Source: Dipteris shenzhenensis (Eukaryota > Polypodiophyta > Polypodiopsida > Gleicheniales). Taken from it: a stretch of 64,000 bases of DNA. A program made the translations under genes and the position numbers. Below are positions 32,021 to 42,727 of this stretch, one piece after another (position 1 is the first letter of the stretch; the number at the start of each line of letters is the position of its first letter). The stretch is taken from assembly GCA_047967505.1 (NCBI GenBank), contig CM106539.1. The stretch is one strand, 5' to 3'. The notes beneath the pieces are model-generated. The model did no database searches. It saw only the letters and a program-made list of their open reading frames with translations, and was not told the DNA's origin.

Positions 32021-33743
32021 AAAGAAAGAAAGATGTATTAATGTCCGCGTGAGGCCTCGCGGGCCTATGGGAGAAGGTACAAAGTACACCAAAAGGAATA
32101 TCTCATACGAGCCTCAATATGCTGGAGCAAAGGGCGCGCTAGGGCTCTTGCTGAGTGCTAAAGTGATCTATGGAGCTCAATAGTTCGAGCAAAATCAGAT
32201 ATAAATATAAGAATATAAATCAGAGTCAGAGACTAGCTGAGGTAGGCTGAGAGCTGGGATTCAAAAGCCGAAGCCTGGCACCGTGGTGGCTGGTCTGTGG
32301 GCGGCGAAAATGTCTTGGATTTGTGTCTGTCAGGCTGTCTCACGCTGTGGTGGGGGGAATGGTGTGGTGTCCTCAATCTCTGAACCCGTTGGGCTATGTT
32401 TAGAGTGACCCCTCGTCTCGGCCGGTCTCCTCTGAGGAAAGGTGTGATAGGCAGGAGCTCAATAGAGTGTGCTCTAGTCGCTCTCCGTGCTGTAGGTGGT
32501 CTTTGCATCCCTCTCTCAGTGATCTAGGCTGCTCGCATGTCAGCTATCTCCTCCTCCTCTATCCTGCTGTGTCTTGGAGCTGACTCAAATGCATAGAAGT
32601 CTGTGACGTGTCGCTGTGCTCTATCAGCCCTGTGGTCTGGCCGCCTCCTGCTGCTCTCTAATCTGTTGTAGTAGAGTCTCCTTGTGTCAGCACATCTCGA
32701 GTAGATATAGGCCAATGCAGACCTGGTCATGGAAGTGGATCAGTCGTGAGGGTGGGCCGAAGCCGCTTCCCTCCTGGAAGAGGCAATGGTATCGTCCCCT
32801 GATCTCAATAGTAGGCTGGCCAAGTACATAGAAAGTGGTCCTTTGTCTCAGTCACTCCTCATAGCCTACAAATCCGTTGCTCTCTGGGTATGCCTGCTGC
32901 TCTCCCCGTCTCAATCCTCAACTGATGAGATGAAACATGCGTCTGCCCAATGGCAATCCTCAGTGCATGCGAAACTCCTCTATCCTCAAGATACTGGGGT
33001 CCGATGATGAATCCATCCTCTGATACTCTCAGGAAGTGGTCGCAATAGAACTAGGACTTGGTGGAGAGCTCCTGGTCCCCCCCCAAGTCCGAGTTGTATG
33101 GAGTTGAAGGAGATCTACCCATATGATATGGTTAATATTGTCTCGTAGGATTGACTCACGGGGTGCATCCATGCTGTACTGAAAAGGGGGAAGCCTCTTC
33201 ATTTGAATATCATGCCTAGCAAACCATGTGGATATCCGTGCATACCATGTGTCTGCTCCATTTTGTGCTAGTCGTCTGGATGACTCCAAGGCCAGTCTCG
33301 TTAGTCTCCATCGAGGTAAGTCCTAGACTCTATGGATGAATGTCAATGTCTGAAAGATGGCATTAACCTATAGAAGAGTCATTACCGTCCTTGCGTGAGA
33401 CGTGCCTAGGTTGCATGGGTCATCGTGAAGACGGGCCTTGTGAAGACTGCTCCCAAACATGTGTAGGAATGCACTATCTCCACTGGCTCACCACAGTAAG
33501 TGAAGCTGAGTCGACGGGCCACTGCATGTGAGGTGTTGAAGACCATAACCTTGGTCTTCCCAATGTTGACTGTCAAGTCTCTCTCTCTCTCTCTCTATGG
33601 AACACCTCTAGAGCCTCCAGATGTCTCTGCAGCCCTTCCGCTGAAGATGATATAAGGACTATGTCATCAGCATATAGCAATATCTGTATCGTGAGATCAG
33701 CCAGTAGTGATCCCTTGCCTCCTAGGTGGTCTATGAAGGATGT

Positions 33744-33745
<2 letters not shown>
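32021..33745 (-). mobile_element. LINE, minus strand: RT YADD region to 3' end, broken
   Basis: The tail AAAGAAAGAAAGATGTATTAATGTCC is at 32021-32046, with GAGGCCTCGCGGGCCTATGG next. Minus-strand pieces include the C-terminal region at 32233-32730 (RHVTDFYAFESAPRHS), a degraded zinc finger near 32800-32900, ADTWYARISTWFARHDIQ at 33200-33250, VEIVHSYTC near 33480 and LLYADDIVL-like sequence near 33660. It begins at about 33745 against the next copy's GA tail. Several frameshifts and stops. Confidence 0.87.
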
Positions 33746-33797
<52 letters not shown>

Positions 33798-34690
33798 GTA
33801 TTAACGTCTTCAGGAGGCCTTGCCGGCCTATGAGACAAAGTAAAATCAGCAGAAATAACTCGTACAACCCGCTATGGGATGAAGCAAAGAAAAGGGCTCA
33901 CTAAGGCCCTTGCTGAGTGCTAAGCTACGCTAATAATCTCAAAATCTCTCAAAAACTCTCCAGAGACTGCAGTAGGTGTGAAAGCTCCAAGGACATATCC
34001 GGGAGTCGTGGTAGCCCTCATATGACACGTGTCACATATCTGTAGCTGTCGAGTGGTCTCTCGTTGTGGCGAGGGGCGTGGTCTCCGGGGTCTCCCTATT
34101 TGATGGGCACCCGCAGTACCCGCATCCATCCTATGGCAATCCTTAGCGCAAGGGTAGCCCGTCTGTCGGGAGTAGGTCCAATGCTATGATATGGTTGATC
34201 TCATCTTGCGGGGCGTCAAGCTGTATTGAAAGGGGGGAGGCCATCCATCTGAATGCCTTGAGTGGAAACCATTTGGAGATGCGTGCATACCATGCTCTGC
34301 CGACCGCACTTTTAGCTAATCGTCTAGAGGATTCTAATTCCAGCCTCCGTAACCTATAGCGAGGCAAGGCCCATACTCTGTGTAGATATGCCATTGTCTG
34401 GAAGATGGCATCAATCTGCAATGGTGCCATAGTCAACTCTACCTGTATCATGTATGATCTGATGAGGTACCGATGGCTTACTCCTGATCATCCTAGACCC
34501 CATGGTCATTTGCAACTTGTCAAATCTCCGCCACTCGGCTGCCGGTAGATCGCATCCACCGAAGGGTGCTGAATACATGTTTGTCTGTCTAGATAGTTTA
34601 TAAAAAAGCCATCCCTTTATCGGGGGGGTCCCGGAAATGTGCATGGAAGCACTGCTTTCTCGAGTCGAGCTAGAGCTGAATTCAAGCAAT
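33746..34690 (-). mobile_element. LINE, minus strand: downstream-of-RT region to 3' end, internally deleted
   Basis: The tail is a GA run (33738-33795) followed by TTGTATTAACGTC and GAGGCCTTGCCGGCCTATGAG. The 3' UTR leads to coding at 34143-34689 (VELTMAPLQIDAIFQTMAYL, RVWALPRYRLRRLELES, AWYARISKWFP, KLQMTMGSRMIRSKPSVPHQ). The zinc finger is missing, so there is an internal deletion between about 34140 and the 3' UTR. Confidence 0.82.
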
Positions 34691-35400
34691 TACAAGTCTA
34701 GTTGACCACTTTTGCAAGGTGTTTTCTCCGATTTTGAGCTAGGCTGCCACAATTAGACGTCATTTAGGTACTTGTCTTGCACAATTTCAACCTGTTTTGG
34801 AGTTTTTTCTTTGCTGCAGCAAAGTTACCTCACTTTTGGAGATTCGCCCTGCTTTTTGTCCAGGACAATTTTGGTTCAGACAGTTCAGTTCGTGCTTTAT
34901 TTGGTTCAATTACTCTCGACTAACCCTGGAAATCTTTGTTTCTGTCGAAACAGCCCTCGAAAAAACACTGTTTCTGAACTGACTGTTCAGTACCAGCTTA
35001 GGTCGACCTCAGTTGGAGCTGTCGCCTCTATTACAGACCTAAAATCAGCTCAAATTTTGCAAGTTCAGTTCTTGCATTGCAAGTGTGGATGACCTAAACC
35101 AGCATTGGTTTTCTTGGAAGCCCACTCAGCTCAGTCAAGACTTTTGCTGTCAGAATATTCACTATTACAGTAGATGTGCTCAATGTGGTTCCATGATTCA
35201 ACAAGCTGAGACCCATGTTCACTTGAGCAGCAAAATCATGCGTACAAGGTTTTTTTGGAATGCATATGTAGGGTAGGATGCATTTCCCTTAAGGAAAAGT
35301 AAGGCTTATATTGATAAGATTCGAGGAGAGGATGCCTTTCCCTTAGGAAAAGTAATACCCATATTGAAGTTCTAAAATGGGCATCATTTCTATAATCACC
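34691..35400. other. Intron sequence without a recognised feature
   Basis: AT-rich sequence with a short repeated TTTCCCTTAAGGAAAAGTAA-like element near 35283 and 35328. No convincing frame. Confidence 0.45.
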
Positions 35401-35512
35401 ATAGCATAGGGGTTTTCATGTCATGAAGCTTTGCTTCTCTTATCTTATATTCTAAGCTTCTCCCTCTATGAATACATGGGAATGAATTTAGAAAAGTTCA
35501 ATGTGTAGATTA

Positions 35513-35715
35513 GTGACCTTCTCTTACCTGTTATGATGCTATTCAATGCTTTGCTTCCCTTCTCTTACCTTCTGATTAGTGCTCTTCTCTTACCTGTCAT
35601 GAAGTTATTCAATGCTTTGCTTCCCTTCTCTTACCTTCTGATTAGTGCCCTTCTCTTACCTGTCATGAAGCTATTCAATGCTTTGCTTCCCTTCTCTTAC
35701 CTTCTGAGCTTCTCC
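35513..35715. repeat. 66-bp tandem repeat, three units
   Basis: ATTCAATGCTTTGCTTCCC recurs at exactly 66-bp spacing (35541, 35607, 35673). As 66 is a multiple of three, one + frame repeats a 22-residue unit (LFNALLPFSYLLISALLLPV). This is more likely a chance open frame in a minisatellite than a gene. Confidence 0.93.
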
Positions 35716-35889
35716 CTCTTGTCTTCTGAGCTTCTCCCTCTATGAATGCATGGGAATGAATTAGGTTTGTGCATGGATTGGCTAGTGGGGCCTTGTGATT
35801 TTGTTGGTATTCACAGCAATTAACGGGCAATTTGTGCATACATCCGAGATGGCTTAAAATAAGAATTCAGGAGATGTGTTTGGGTTTTG

Positions 35890-36900
35890 GCCTAGGAGGA
35901 TAAACTGGATGGCACCAATTATTCCTTGTGGAGCTTTATGGTGACGAATCTGTTCATTGCTAAGATTGTATGGGTCTATGTTACAAGTGCCGAACCTGCC
36001 CAAAAGATGCAGTTATTGCTCCTGCTACACCTCTGCAAGGAGGTAATGCATGTAATAGGCAGCAAGCTCCGATAATGCTAATTGCACCTCCTAGTCCTAC
36101 TAGAAATTAGAGCAAATGGGATGCCCAAATATGTCTCTTATTGTGTAGTCTTGGGATACATTGGAAAATACATATCAGGCAAGGAATGAGGCCAAGGTTT
36201 CTTACTTGAAAAGACAACTTGATAGTATCAAGATGCAGAAGAGGGATTTAATGTCAAATTACTGACAAAGATCCAAGATCTTAGATTGATGTGGTGATGC
36301 CTGCTAGCCGGCTTGCGTCCACTACTCCAAACTCTTTGCGAGAGTCTTATTTGTCTTTTCATACTTATTTAAATTCGCCCATGAGGGGTAGTGTAGTTCC
36401 ACTTACATTCCAAGAACTAGTGGGACTGTTATTGCAGGAAGAACAAACAAGAAAGAACATGTTTATTGATGTGCATGATGGGGATCAAGCCTTGTTGGCA
36501 AAAAACAAGATTAAGTGTCATTCTGGTGGCCATCAGTCCAGGACTGATTCAGCACAGCAAAGAAAAATACAGATAATGGAGGTCAGGCCAAAAAGAAGTG
36601 CCATTTACTAGTAGTAAGAAGCTTGGACACTCTATTAGTGAGTGCACAAAGAGATTGGAGAAAGAAAGAAAAAAGAACGAAGCTGGAATGGCAGTCTCAA
36701 ATTCCAATATATCAAATGTAAACAAGGAAAATACTTCAGCAAACACTGTTGCTGAAGATTGGTTCTTCTTGGTTAGCAGTTATGATGCCTGAAATGATGC
36801 CAATCATGAGACTACTTCAATTAGTGTAAGTGATGCTTCAGACGCAGGAGAAAACTCAGATCAATCCATGATTGAATTTGATAGCCAGCTGTGTACAGGT
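35890..36900 (+). pseudogene. Copia gag relic
   Basis: The start DKLDGTNYSLWSFMVTNLF (about 35898-35955) is the copia gag signature. VSYLKRQLDSIKMQK near 36200-36240 matches the later gag helix. A damaged zinc knuckle (CHF, then KLGHSISEC) is at about 36600-36645, with the second Cys missing. The frame changes several times. No LTR was recognised. Confidence 0.78.
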
Positions 36901-37299
36901 TCTCAGGATGTTTGAAGGGTTGATGCCCCATGGCGATTGAGGGGACTTCAGAACAGCCAGTGGAAGATCAGCAATCAAAGCCTGCACATGCTTATGCACA
37001 GCAGCCTTAGGATGCTGTCACGCAGGTCCATGATCAGACTTCACAAATGATGATTTTGAAGGGCTTGTCAGAGAGGAGAGAGCTGATTCGCAAAAAGCTA
37101 GAACAGTCCCCAGGTGGCTGCTTCAAACCTTGCAGGATAGCAGACTTTCAGCCCCTCTCTCCAGTAGAACAAGGGCTAGATACAGCCTAATTGTGAAATG
37201 GACAGCGCAAAGCCCTTGTAATTGCTTGAGGGTATAAACACCATACTTGATGGCCAGGTTCGCTTATGATTCATCCACCACCACACATGACAGTGTCGG

Positions 37300-38080
37300 G
37301 GCCTAGAGATGAGTATAAAGCAGATCACAAATGGTTGTATGGAATTGCAATGGAATCCTTTGGTCCGACCCGGGGGGGTTCTCAGAAACACACATTAACG
37401 GGGATGTGATCTTCTACATAGAGACCTATGAGAGCCCAAAAAGGGGACTGCCCACAATGACGGGATATATATGGGAGTCAGCCCATAGGAAGGAGATGCG
37501 GAGAGACAGTGGTATACAAGGTTCGGGAGGGGTGGTAGTCCTCTTTAGGTCACATCTGACCCTACATATTTGTGACAAGGAAGGAGGAACATGCACGCCA
37601 CATGTGGATACGAATTAAGCCACCTGATACATGTCTGATTTTCATTGCAGTATGCTACTTCCCCCCAGACACATCATCATAGGAACATGCGGTTACCATA
37701 GAGGGTCATAGCCCATACGAGACAATATTTGATGATGTCTTGAGTTCTCGAGAAAGGGGGAGATCCTACTTCTGGGTGACTTCAGTGTGCATACGAGGAA
37801 CAGACTAGTGGGACTTGACTTTGAGGCTGACCCCTTCAGAGTACCAAAGATAGACCCCACAGAGCTTGGGATAGCGAGATGCTCCAAGGATGCACCGCAC
37901 GTCACTGGATATGGCCGACCTCTACTAGATGTGGGAGCAGTTCATAATCTGATTATATACAACGGTTTTCTCATATGGCCATTGTCGGGAGGGCTCACCT
38001 GCTTCCCACATGGATGGGGAACGAGTATAGTAGATTACCTATTGGGAACCTCCCCCCCAAGGCGCTGACCACTCTTGGTG
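37300..38080 (+). pseudogene. LINE endonuclease relic
   Basis: The + strand gives NGDVIFYIETYESPKRGLPT, GGVVVLFRSHLTL (37331-37618), HVDTN and CYFPPDTSS near 37640-37680. Then 37787-38068 has GLDFEADPFRVPKIDPTELG, NLIIYNGF, GGLTCFPHG and TSIVDYLLG, ending GADHS at 38075. This is the same endonuclease as 12650-13400. It is cut exactly where the L1 begins. Confidence 0.88.
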
Positions 38081-41000
38081 CGGAGTGTGTAGATGATATC
38101 CTGCCAGATGGCGACCAGGGTAGCGAAGGGTGGAACCGGATGCTCACCCATCACCGGACTGCAGCGAGCAACCCAAATGTTCCACGCAGTGATACTGGCT
38201 ACTACCTCCCATATGCTGTCCTCCTCCTCAGGAGGCACCAAGCTATCAGGAGGGACCGCCTCATGGAGCTTAATCCTCTGAATGCTCTAACCTTGTATCT
38301 GGTAAGTTGGGGAGATCTCATCAATCTGGAACACGTGTCCTCCCTTAATCAACCAGGCCACCATCCCCCAAGTGTAGTCTCTGCATACGGGTCATGATCA
38401 TGAGGGCTCCCATCTAGATCCTCGCTGCGCTACGGCGGCATCTCCAGAGGCAATGCGGGATCGTCTCTAGAAAACCAGCAGAGCAACAATGACACTGCCC
38501 CTCCACCCGCATCTGCTCCAACCACGGGCCGATGGGCAAGCCTCCGTGGGCGGCCAGCCAGAAGAAGTAGGATATCTTCCTCGGCTGCAAATTGGACCAT
38601 AACCGCGTCCAAAACTGGAACGGATGTCCGGGGGCACTCTTTGGGTCACCCAATGCCTCTCCCTCGAAGGGGTCCACATCGAAGAGTCCATCTGAAGCCT
38701 CCTGCCAATCCGTGTGGTGTAGGAAAAGAAGGGCATCTCGTCCACCTGCTCAGCAAGGCCGCCTTTAGAGGGCCAGAACCACTCTCCCGGATCCCATTGG
38801 ACCTCCTGCAAGGGCCTACACTCCCAAAGCCAGAGGCGCCATCTGGGGGCATCCTGCTTTGAAATACTGGGAGGGTCAATGTGCCACTTCTTCCCCAAAC
38901 GTCCCACCACTCTGATCATCTGCCAGTGAATCCCATGAAGACTCCCATCCATCTCTAGGTCTCTCTCAGTGAGCGTTTGGAGTAGGCCTCTAGGTCCTAC
39001 AAGAAAAAAATGGGCTGCATGCTGCCTCGCTGCATCATCATCCTCAAGGGGACACCAGTCCGAGAAAATTGGCCCAACCTTCTGTTCTCCATCCACACGC
39101 TCGCTAAGTCCCTCCCACCAGGACTCAGGGATGGGTAGGTCAATCTCTTTCATCAGCTGCCCTGCTAGTCCATTGTCCCCACTGTGCCCAACCAATGTGA
39201 GTCCGATGTCCGAGCATACGCCCCTCCTGATCTTGGATCTCAGGGTGCCAAACAAGGGGCTGACGCTCAAACTTCTCTCTGCATCTGGGCTGAGCACGAA
39301 TGAGGCCCCTTGCTAATCTCTGCCAGAGCCTATGGAGGCTCCTCATCAAGGGGAAACCCTTCCCCGTAAGGGGGGCCTCTGAGAAGATCCATTTGTGTGA
39401 AAGTTGCCACTGCCCCCCAGTGCGTGGGGTGTTCCTGAGAAGCCCTCGGTGTAAGAGGAGCTTCCAAGGCGCTCTGCACTTGGGGTGAGGCTGCGAACAA
39501 CCAACTTGCCCAAGAGGGCTTCTCTGCATCTCCGGATCGATGATACCCAAGCCTCCCAGTGCCTGCGACATGATTACCGTCTGCCAATCAACCCGGGCTC
39601 TAGTATTCCGCATGCCGTCCGAACCTGCCCATAGAAAGTTCTGAACCAACCGTCCGAGCTGCCCAATGCACCCTCTGTGAAAACACCAACAGGAGGTGAT
39701 ATGCCAGGCCGTGGCAAGAAGGACTTGGTTTGCCACTAAGGCACGACCTGCTAGGGAGAGTTTGACCGACCTCCAGTAGAGAAGCTTGCACCGTACGCTC
39801 TCAAGGACCGGGGCGATCTGCTGCTCTGTTGTAATGTCAATACCAACCTGGCATCCAAAGTATCTCGTTGTCTAGCCCCGAGGTATCCATTTGAAGCCAA
39901 AGTCGCTCCCCCTCTCACGGATCTCCTGTGTCTCCTCAGAGCCTGTGAAGAAACCTATGGACTTTGTCCAGTTGATCCGCACACCCGAGGCCTTACAGTA
40001 GATAGCCAGGGCTCCCGTGACTCTCTCCAAACTCGCGGTGGTGCCCTCTACATACAAGGCCGTGTCATCTTCAAACTCAGAGTCGAGTAGCTCCTCCTTC
40101 TGCTTGATTGGGAGCCTCAACTCTGTGAGGCCCACCACCTGTGATCTCAAGCAGTAGCCTAGAGCCTCCGCCACAAACAAGTAGAGGAAGGGAGCGAGGG
40201 GGCAGCCCTGGTGGACCGAGCGAGAAAGAGGAAAGGCCTCGCCCATGTGTCCTCCGATAAGCATCTAGCTAGAGCTCCCCGCATAAAGCGCAGAAACTCC
40301 TGTAACCCATCTGTTTGAGAAACCCAATCTCCGCATAGTACCCTCTAGAAAGGACCACTCCACTCTGTCGTAGGCCTTCTCGAAATCCAAGAGGAGGATG
40401 GCCAACGGCTGTGACTGCTCCCTGGACCAATCCACTACCTCCCAGAACGTGAAAATATTGTCTAGGATGCTGCACTCTTGGATGAACCCGGTCTGTGTGT
40501 CGTGAATGATGTCAATAAGATGAGGCCGTAACCGCAAACTCAAGACCTTGGTGAGGATCTTGTATGCAGTATCAAGCAAGGTGATCGGTCTCACTGCCGG
40601 ATATCTGACCTATCTCCCCCTTTCGGGATCAAACAAATCCACTCCCTGCTCAGGGATTGAGGGAGGGAGCCCCTGTCGAAAATCTCCTGGCAAGCTAAGT
40701 CGGAAAGGGGTGGAGATGATCTCCCAGAAGTTCCGGAAGAAGGCCGGAGTCAAGCCATCCTCGCCAGGACACTTCTGGGTTGGGAGAGCCTTGAGGGTTT
40801 CCCGGTGCTCCTCATCCGTGAAAGGCTCCTCCAGACTGCTGCACAAATCCCGCGAGACTACTGTTGGAATGTGATCCCAAACTACATCTCGGGCCACAAG
40901 ACCAGCTGCAGTCATCCTCTTTGCATGAAAGAGTTGGCTGTAAAAACCTGTGCTCAGGTCTAAAATCTTCTGTGGGTTAGTGTGCATAATGCCTTGCGGA

Positions 41001-42050
41001 TCTCAGAGACACTACAGCTGCGTGCTTGTCGATTGCGGCCCAGTGGTCTGAAAAATTGCTTCATCATTTTGTCCCCCTTTTGTAGCCATTGTGCCCGAGA
41101 AGAGTGATAGGAGAACTCAGCCCATTGAATCTCCGTGTCCTGAAGCTCAAGGCGAGCGCTTTCAAACCTGTCCCTAAGCCACTGGGATCCTAAGTCCTGC
41201 TCCTTGAGCCGCTTTATGGAGGCGAGGTCTCTCCTTAGTGCCGGCTTGCGCTCCTGAAGAAACCTCCTCCGCCTAAGGGCATAAGCCTGCAACTCCTCAC
41301 CGCTCCTCTAGATTGCATCGACCACCCACGAAGCCCAACCCTCACACGGTACCGTCTCTGACTGTTGCCAAATCCCTGCCATGACCTGCTGGATCTCCTC
41401 GTCCCACAGGAGGTCCTCTAGAATGCGGACCCTCTTTTGGGTAAGACCCTTGCAGGGCTGCTCTAAGTGAAGTACTACTGGAGAGTGGTCTGACATTGTA
41501 GTACCTACGAGAATCCCAATAGAGCCGCCTTTGTGTAGTGCCTAGAACCCAACGTAGAAGCGGTCTAGCCTCTCAAGCAGTCCATTCTGTCTCCTCTGTC
41601 CGAAAGAGAAGAGGAGGCTGCCAAGTACCCTGTTGAAATCCGGCTCTCGCCACGGGTCTCTACCACTGATCATGAAAATGAACTACTCCTAGGTTCTCCG
41701 CTGTGTCGCTAGCATCTCAAAGGAGGCGCCGCCTTGCTTGTCCTCCCCAAACTCCAGGTTGTTGAAGTCCCCTTCAACAATCCAGGAATCTACATCCGGA
41801 AGACACTCTAAGAGCCTCCTCCAAAAAGCTGGACGGTGCTGTTTGTATGCTACACGTTCAGGATCCCAATCCTGGACTCTCCTATCCTAACTCCCATCCA
41901 AACTGCCCGTCTTGGGATAAGTGCGCCTTGATCATAGACCTCAGGAGCCATTGTCTATGAGACCGAGATGCAGACCCCTCCGCTCCGTCCGACTACAGGG
42001 GCCACACCTCTGGACCTCTTCTGGGAGGAGGTGGTGTCGCTGTCTAATGT
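38075..42050 (-). pseudogene. L1-clade LINE ORF2: endonuclease, RT and zf-RVT, minus strand
   Basis: Minus-strand order from high to low coordinates: endonuclease (GDFNNLEFGEDKQGGASFEM near 41700-41765; MSDHSPVVLHLEQP at 41496); RT (PITLLDTAYKILTKVLSLRL, GFIQECSILDNIF, LLLDFEKAYDRVEW at 40265-40594; GCPLAPFLYLFVAEAL, FEDDTALYVEG at 39872-40264); connection (38467-39736); zf-RVT (YFFWLAAHGGLPIGPWLEQM, CHCCSAGFLETIPHCLWRC at 38470-38600); and a W-IW-AR tail at 38035-38241. The catalytic box reads FEDD instead of F/YADD. Stops and shifts split the ORF. The 3' end is cut at 38075 without poly(A). Confidence 0.92.
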
Positions 42051-42700
42051 ATGATGCTGAGAACATATGCTCTTGAATCAAAAGGAAGTCCACTGTCTGC
42101 CCTACCACTCTCCTACCACTGCCCTCTGTACTTGCTGAAGGATCAGGTACTGCGATTGACTACAAGCACGGTCGTGGAGCCCGTGCACGTTCCAACTCAC
42201 TATGGTCCAACTCATGAGAACGGGGATGCACAAAACAAGGCTCTCCTGTGAGTGGGTGCTTGTTCCTGAAAGACTGCCTTATGTGACTTTGCCGGGGGTT
42301 TGGAGGGCGAGTAGTCCGTGTCTGTACGACGACGTACTAAAGTAGTATGCCAGTAGTATGCCTAATCAACCTTTGCCTCAAGCGGCAATTTGATAACTCC
42401 TACCGCCAAACCACACATCGGCTCCTCTCGCGTGAAGCTCAACTAAAAACTCACCTCCGCACCATGGGTGTGCCAAAGGTCCAGTCCCTGTGGCCCCATC
42501 CACTCGTCCATCGTGCGTGAAATCAGATTTCCCATAATAGCATCAAACACCACTGGGGACCACTTTTCCAACCCTGTGGATGCGAACTAGAATCTGCAAA
42601 TTGGGTGTGTCTGGGAGCCCACTACGCTGATCGAACCCCCTTTTTGGGGCTGCAAGACCACTAGCGTTACCTCCAGGGGTAGAGGGTAAGAGTCTGGAAT
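42051..42700 (-). other. L1 ORF1-ORF2 region, degraded
   Basis: Only short stop-broken pieces are visible here. Most of it should be the start of the ORF2 endonuclease domain and the end of ORF1 by position. Confidence 0.5.
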
Positions 42701-42727
42701 CTTCAGATAATTCCAGGGTTTTAATCT

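Noticed and set aside
37787-38068. Independent small + strand gene
   Set aside because: It is the end of a LINE endonuclease (SIVDYLLG) matching 13080-13400.
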